This document shows positions 6,587-10,004 of a stretch of 10,004 bases of DNA, one piece after another. Origin of the DNA: an uncultured Collinsella sp. (GTDB taxonomy: Bacteria > Actinomycetota > Coriobacteriia > Coriobacteriales > Coriobacteriaceae); assembly GCA_902496275.1 (NCBI GenBank), contig CABVAC010000056.1, positions 1 to 10,004 on the forward strand, read 5' to 3'. How positions within the stretch are numbered: position 1 is the first letter of the stretch; every line of letters begins with the position of its first letter. The notes beneath the pieces were generated by a model. The model saw only the letters and a program-made list of their open reading frames with translations. It did no database searches and had not been told where the DNA came from. The position numbers and the translations under genes are program-made.

Positions 6587-6982
6587 CTATTCCGCCTTTT
6601 TAACGCGCGGCTTGCGACCGCGCGGCTTATCGACCAGTGCGGCCTCACCGCTCTCGCGGTACTGACGGCACCAAGCCTTGACCGAAGACTCGCTGGGAAT
6701 CTTGTGCTTGATCATGGCCTCGCGAACCGTCAAGCCGTTTTCCAGACGGTCCTTAACCACAGCGAGCTTTACGTCGTACGAGTAGGTGTGATGATGCGAA
6801 CCGGCATTGAGAACGGCGTCGGCACCGCCCACGGCATACGCGCGGGCCCACTGACGAGCCGTGGCCTGGGGAATGCCAAGCTCCGCGGCGAGGGCGCGAT
6901 GACCGACCCCCTCTTGGAGGATCTCGACGGCGCGCTGCCTAACCTCGGGCGCATGCGTGCGAGTCCTAGTTGCTTCCGACAT
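6587..6982 (-). CDS. Orphan double helix-turn-helix protein, IS3 OrfA-like
   Basis: A basic protein of about 131 residues with two helix-turn-helix units, similar in layout to OrfA of IS3/IS150-type insertion sequences. The first unit is HAPEVRQRAVEILQEG to TARQWARAYAVGG; the second is YDVKLAVVKDRLENGLTVREA to SSVKAWCRQYRESGEAAL. A basic tail (KPRGRKPRVKKAE) follows. No OrfB (DDE transposase) lies downstream and the gene has its own terminator, so it is either a remnant of an insertion sequence or a protein reused as a DNA-binding regulator. The start is uncertain: ATG at 6982 (AGAAG 8 bases upstream) or in-frame GTG at 6991 (AAGG 7 bases upstream); I chose ATG. It is intact over its length, which suggests that it is still expressed. 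Target unknown; the neighbouring ech operon is one candidate by position only. Confidence 0.75.
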   Translation of the reverse strand: MSEATRTRTHAPEVRQRAVEILQEGVGHRALAAELGIPQATARQWARAYAVGGADAVLNAGSHHHTYSYDVKLAVVKDRLENGLTVREAMIKHKIPSESSVKAWCRQYRESGEAALVDKPRGRKPRVKKAE

Positions 6983-7032
6983 ACCTGCCACTTCTTAGCC
7001 TTAACCGTTAATCTGCTTTCTTACGTGCAAGT

Positions 7033-7061
7033 TAGATAGTAGCATTTTACTGTTTGCTCAA
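7033..7061 (-). promoter_or_regulatory. Possible promoter of the HTH gene
   Basis: On the minus strand TTGAGC (7061-7056) is followed after exactly 17 bases by TATCTA (7038-7033), about 50 bases before the start codon, within AT-rich DNA. The -35 is a fair match; the -10 is poor. Confidence 0.35.
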
Positions 7062-7314
7062 AGCAGTTAATTAAAGTAGACGCGGCGTTATCTGGGCATT
7101 TGGCACCAAATTACGACATTTCTTTATCGATTATTTACGCTGGTAGCTGACTCGCAGCTAATCGTCATTCGCTTGTCAACAAAATTGGCATCTCTTTATG
7201 TCCTTTGGTATAGAGGATATGGTTATTAACCCCTCCCCCAATAATTTTGAGTGATCCGCAAGGCAGTAGACGTCCTCACTCCTCATGATTACCTCGCATT
7301 GCTATCCACCGGAG

Positions 7315-7356
7315 CAAAACAAAAAGGGCGGGACCTGCTGCGCTTGCAGGCCCCGC
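7315..7356 (-). terminator. Intrinsic terminator of the flavoprotein gene
   Basis: On the minus strand an 11-bp stem with one G-U pair (GCGGGGCCTGC 7356-7346 with GCAGGTCCCGC 7338-7328, 7-base loop) is followed by CC and TTTTTGTTTT. It lies about 75 bases after the stop codon at 7432, as expected for a monocistronic gene. Confidence 0.88.
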
Positions 7357-7431
7357 ACCGGTTGACACCCGACGGGACACAGCCGGGCGAGACGGATCCG
7401 TGCTACCGCCCCGCCTGGCCGCGATGTTCAA

Positions 7432-9462
7432 CTACAGCTCGTTGGCCGCGTGATATGCCGTGCGAATGGCGCTCGCAATGTCGGCGGTGCGCTCGCCCGA
7501 GCAGTCGCCCACGCGGGTCACGGGCACCGTCACGCCATCCAAGTCAAACGCGTTGGCCTTGGAGCCCACGGCCATCACCACGTAATCGCAGGCGATTTTT
7601 ACCGGCTCCTCGGCGCCGTCCTCGGTGGTGCGAACAGCCTCCACGCCCTCGTCGGTAATGGCGGTCAGGCGGGTCTTCACGTGCTGCTCCACGTTGTGCT
7701 CGGCAAAGTCGCTCATGATCAGCGGCAGAATGGTCTCGGACTCGCCCGCGGCAATCTTGTCGAGCATCTCCACGATCGCCACCTCGCAGCCGTGCTGCAG
7801 CAGGTACTCGGCAGTCTCGGTGCCCACCAGGCCACCGCCAATGACGGCGACGCGGCCCGTAAGCTCCACCTTGCCGGCCAGCACGTCCCAGCTCGAGACG
7901 ACCTTGTCCGAATCGGCGCCCGGAACGGGAATGACCACGTCGTGTGCGCCCACAGCCACAATCGCGGCGTCGGCGGCGTTGAGGTCCTCAGCGGTAGCGG
8001 CATGGTTGAGTTCAACTTTCACGCCCAGGCCGGGCAGAATCTTCTCGTAGTACTCGACCGAGCGCATGATCTCATCCTTACGCGGAGGCGCGGCCGCCAG
8101 CACAATCTGGCCGCCCAGATGATCGCTCGCCTCGTAGACGGTCACATCGTAGCCGCGCTTGGCCGCCACGCGTGCGGCCTCCAGGCCGGCGATGCCGCCG
8201 CCCACGACGGCGATCTTCTTGTCGCCCTCGCCCGGCTTAATGGCGATGGTCGCCTCGTCACCGTTCTCGGCATTGAGAACGCACGAGATGTACTTGCGGT
8301 TTTGAATCGCGTCGACGCAGCCCTTGTTGCAGTTGAGGCACTCGCGGATGGGCTCACCCGTGGCAGCCTTCAGCGCAATGTCGGGGTCGCACATGAGCGA
8401 GCGGCCATAGGCGATGATGTCGGCCGCGCCGTCTTCCAGGATCTTCTCGCCGGCCTCGACCGAGACAACACGGCCCACAGTTGCCACCGGCACGGAGACC
8501 AGGGCCTTGACGCGCTCGGCCACCGGCAGCGTCCAGTTGTAGGGCATGGCGCCCATGGGCGGAATGGTGTCGCCCATGTTGCCGGTGTGGTTGGCCTGCG
8601 CAACCTGGATCATGTCGATGCCCGCGCCCTCGAGCAGCTTGGCAAACTCGCAGGCCTCGTCGGGCTGCAGGCCGCCCTTGCCGCGCGGCGTGCCGTCGGG
8701 GTTCTCCATGATCACGGGGAGCTTGTACTCCACCATCAGCTGCGGCGCGGCCTCCTTAATGGCGGCGACGACCTCGAGCGCGTAGCGAACGCGGTTCTCG
8801 AACGAGCCACCGTACTCGTCGGTGCGCTGGTTGAGGATGGCCGAGCACAGCGAACCCACCAGGCGGTCACCGTGGACCTCGATGGCGTCGATGCCAGCCT
8901 GCTGCGCACGAGCGGCCGAGGCGGCGATGGCCTCCTTGATCTGGGTAAGCTGCTCTACGCTGGCCTCGTTCACAAAGTGCTGCATGTCGTGGTGCAGCTT
9001 GGCGTATGCCTGATTGCGGATCTCGTTGGACTCGGCCATCTTGGCGGCAAAGGTCTCCTCGTCGCCGGCGGCCTTGGCCTCCTGCGCGGCCTTGGCGGCG
9101 GCCATGGAACCCATGACCATGCGGCCGACGCCGGGCACGTCGTACTCGGGGTGGAACAGCTGCAGCGCGACCTTGGCGCCGTGCTTGTGGACGGCATCGG
9201 TCAGGGCCTTAAACGTGGGGATTTGGGCGTCGGTCGCCAGCTTGGGCGTGGGGCTTGCGGTCATGACGGGAGCAACGTCGCCGATGACGATGTAACTCAC
9301 GCCGCCACGGGCCAAGCGCTCGTAAAAAGCCAGGCTGCGCTCGCCAATGGAGCCGTCACGCTCCTCGTAGCCGGTGGTCAGCGGCGGAAACATAATGCGG
9401 TTTTTGAGCTCAAGGGGGCCAACCGTAATGGGCTGAAGCAGCTTGGATGCAGGTGCGGTCAT
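7432..9462 (-). CDS. Old-Yellow-Enzyme/2,4-dienoyl-CoA-reductase-type FMN, Fe-S, FAD oxidoreductase
   Basis: A 676-residue multidomain flavoprotein (positions below count from the upstream ATG at 9468, as 678). Residues 8-375 form an FMN-binding TIM barrel of the OYE family (QPITVGPLELKNRIMFPP, NQRTDEYGGSFENRVR, ATVGRV, AYGRSLMCDP). C377, C380, C384 and C396 (CLNCNKGC then 11 residues then C) bind a [4Fe-4S] cluster. Two dinucleotide folds follow, GGGIAG near 423-428 and GGGLVG near 544-549, for FAD and NAD(P)H. This is the layout of 2,4-dienoyl-CoA reductase, BaiCD/BaiH and trimethylamine dehydrogenase. The usual HGAHGYL active-site segment is here HGDRLVG (199-205), and an Ala/Glu/Lys-rich helix-like insert lies at 117-168, so the substrate is probably not a standard enoyl-CoA. 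Start: GAGAGG (9475-9470) is 7 bases before ATG 9462 but only 1 base before ATG 9468, so I prefer 9462. Cytosolic, apparently monocistronic. Confidence 0.88.
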   Translation of the reverse strand: MTAPASKLLQPITVGPLELKNRIMFPPLTTGYEERDGSIGERSLAFYERLARGGVSYIVIGDVAPVMTASPTPKLATDAQIPTFKALTDAVHKHGAKVALQLFHPEYDVPGVGRMVMGSMAAAKAAQEAKAAGDEETFAAKMAESNEIRNQAYAKLHHDMQHFVNEASVEQLTQIKEAIAASAARAQQAGIDAIEVHGDRLVGSLCSAILNQRTDEYGGSFENRVRYALEVVAAIKEAAPQLMVEYKLPVIMENPDGTPRGKGGLQPDEACEFAKLLEGAGIDMIQVAQANHTGNMGDTIPPMGAMPYNWTLPVAERVKALVSVPVATVGRVVSVEAGEKILEDGAADIIAYGRSLMCDPDIALKAATGEPIRECLNCNKGCVDAIQNRKYISCVLNAENGDEATIAIKPGEGDKKIAVVGGGIAGLEAARVAAKRGYDVTVYEASDHLGGQIVLAAAPPRKDEIMRSVEYYEKILPGLGVKVELNHAATAEDLNAADAAIVAVGAHDVVIPVPGADSDKVVSSWDVLAGKVELTGRVAVIGGGLVGTETAEYLLQHGCEVAIVEMLDKIAAGESETILPLIMSDFAEHNVEQHVKTRLTAITDEGVEAVRTTEDGAEEPVKIACDYVVMAVGSKANAFDLDGVTVPVTRVGDCSGERTADIASAIRTAYHAANEL

Positions 9463-9469
9463 GGACATT

Positions 9470-9475
9470 CCTCTC
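9470..9475 (-). promoter_or_regulatory. Ribosome binding site that decides the flavoprotein start
   Basis: GAGAGG on the minus strand is 7 bases upstream of ATG 9462 and only 1 base upstream of ATG 9468. Normal spacing favours the downstream ATG (the third codon of the longest frame). Confidence 0.6.
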
Positions 9476-9602
9476 TTGTAGGCGCGGCGGCGATGATGCC
9501 GCGTAGTTATCTAGAGGATATGGCATGAGAGCACGGCGGCACAACGAAAATCGGCGAATATCAGGTGGCGGCAGGTGGATGGGGCAGGGCGAGGCGTCGA
9601 TT

Positions 9603-9904
9603 TGTCTTAATCTGTAACAGTTGCTCAGCAAAACCGGGTCTTACTGTTACAGATCAAGATATTCCTCTCTACCCATCCTCAACAATCTAGATCTGTAACA
9701 GCTAGGCCCACTTTTGACCCCTACCTGTTACAGATCGAGACAAACCAATCTAGCCTGCCAGAAAATCTCAATCTGTAACAACAACTCGGCAAAATCCGTC
9801 CCTCGTGTTACAGATTTAGACAAACGGGACCCAACCCACCGGTATATCTCGATCTGTAACACCTAGTCGTCCAAATCGGGTCTAGCTGTTACAGATTGAG
9901 ATTT
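9603..9904. repeat. Array of four palindromic units (eight ATCTGTAACA half-sites)
   Basis: ATCTGTAACA occurs at 9610, 9691, 9771 and 9852. Its reverse complement TGTTACAGAT occurs at 9645, 9726, 9806 and 9887. Within each unit the half-sites are exactly 25 bases apart, and the units repeat every 80-81 bases. Arms extend outward with weaker symmetry as TGTTACAGAT, two variable bases, AGA(C/T). The 25-base centres differ but keep CAAAA (CCAAA in unit 4) at centre positions 10-14, with unit 2 in the opposite orientation. Each unit can fold into a hairpin. This is not a CRISPR array, as the repeats are too short and alternate in direction. Confidence 0.85.
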
Positions 9905-9952
9905 TGTTTGATAGGCCGAGAATTGGGCCGAAAACACGATCCCGGGATAATC

Positions 9953-9980
9953 AAAACCACCCCTAAAAGGGGTGGTTTGC
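9953..9980 (-). terminator. Hairpin terminator near the right edge
   Basis: AAACCACCCC (9954-9963), loop TAAAA, GGGGTGGTTT (9969-9978) is a perfect 10-bp stem. On the minus strand it is followed by TGATT, so the T-run is mostly within the stem (GGTTTTGATT). On the + strand the following bases are GCTCTTA. It probably ends a minus-strand gene beyond the window, but could act in both directions. Confidence 0.6.
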
Positions 9981-10004
9981 TCTTAGGGTATAACCCTTGG
10001 ATTT

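Larger units (their letters stand above)
6983..7431. other. AT-rich spacer between the HTH gene and the flavoprotein gene
   Basis: No gene is supported. The part from about 7000 to 7260 is much richer in A+T than the surrounding coding DNA. It contains the possible HTH-gene promoter (7033-7061), a small inverted repeat TAGCTG/CAGCTA (7144-7149 with 7155-7160), and a + strand promoter-like pair (TTGGCA 7185-7190, TATAGA 7209-7214) with no gene behind it. The terminator of the flavoprotein gene is at 7315-7356. Confidence 0.6.
9476..10004. other. Non-coding region upstream of the flavoprotein gene, with repeat array
   Basis: No credible gene is seen on either strand. The flavoprotein promoter must lie near 9480-9560, but I see no good -10/-35 pair (a weak TTGTGC, 16 bases, CATATC is the best on the minus strand). 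Positions 9603-9904 hold an ordered palindrome array. A hairpin terminator at 9953-9980 probably belongs to a gene beyond the right edge. Confidence 0.6.

Noticed and set aside
7211..9523. Exact 12-base direct repeat TAGAGGATATGG at 7211 and 9512 flanking the flavoprotein gene
   Set aside because: A 12-base match between two places in 10 kb is expected by chance, and there is no integrase or other sign of an inserted unit.
7450..9528. Very long open frame on the + strand opposite the flavoprotein gene (692 codons)
   Set aside because: Its translation is Ala/Gly/His/Leu/Arg-rich with no recognisable domain, and it mirrors a gene with clear cofactor motifs. It is a by-product of strong GC bias at third codon positions.
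9603..9904. CRISPR array
   Set aside because: Half-sites are only 10 bases, alternate in orientation, have two spacer classes of 25 and 35-36 bases, and no cas gene is nearby.

Overview
The window looks like a stretch of a GC-rich, anaerobic, hydrogen-metabolising bacterium, most plausibly a gut Coriobacteriia member such as Collinsella. This is inferred from the base composition, the gene content (a membrane-bound [NiFe]-hydrogenase of the Ech type beside an anaerobic flavin/Fe-S enoate-reductase-like enzyme) and the style of the intergenic repeats. No rRNA or marker gene fixes the taxon.

Layout. Positions 1-125 hold the 3' end of an unidentified + strand gene, followed by a strong bidirectional terminator. 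Positions 126-623 are non-coding and rich in repeats, including a 152-bp MITE-like element with 27-bp inverted ends. From 6301 down to 624 on the minus strand runs a tight five-gene operon for an energy-converting [NiFe]-hydrogenase in the order echA-echB, echC, echD, echE, echF. The two membrane subunits are joined in one 960-residue protein. The genes overlap or lie a few bases apart, with Shine-Dalgarno sequences inside the preceding gene ends. Upstream is a small orphan minus-strand gene (6982-6587) for a double helix-turn-helix protein like OrfA of IS3-family elements, with its own terminator and no transposase partner. After an AT-rich spacer comes a minus-strand gene (9462-7432) for an Old-Yellow-Enzyme/2,4-dienoyl-CoA-reductase-type flavoprotein with an unusual active-site segment. 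The last 530 bases are non-coding and carry an ordered array of four palindromic units (eight ATCTGTAACA half-sites with near-constant spacing), then a terminator.

Function. The Ech complex is expected to sit in the cytoplasmic membrane with its hydrophilic arm (EchC, D, E, F) in the cytoplasm. It would pass electrons from reduced ferredoxin to protons and couple this to ion pumping through EchA/EchB, or run in reverse. All the expected NiFe and Fe-S ligands are visible, so the enzyme should be catalytically competent. No hydrogenase maturation genes lie in this window. The flavoprotein is probably a separate, monocistronic NAD(P)H-dependent reductase with an unknown substrate.

The most unusual items are the EchA-EchB fusion, long low-complexity tails on EchC and EchD, the altered catalytic motif in the flavoprotein, and the palindrome array at 9603-9904.
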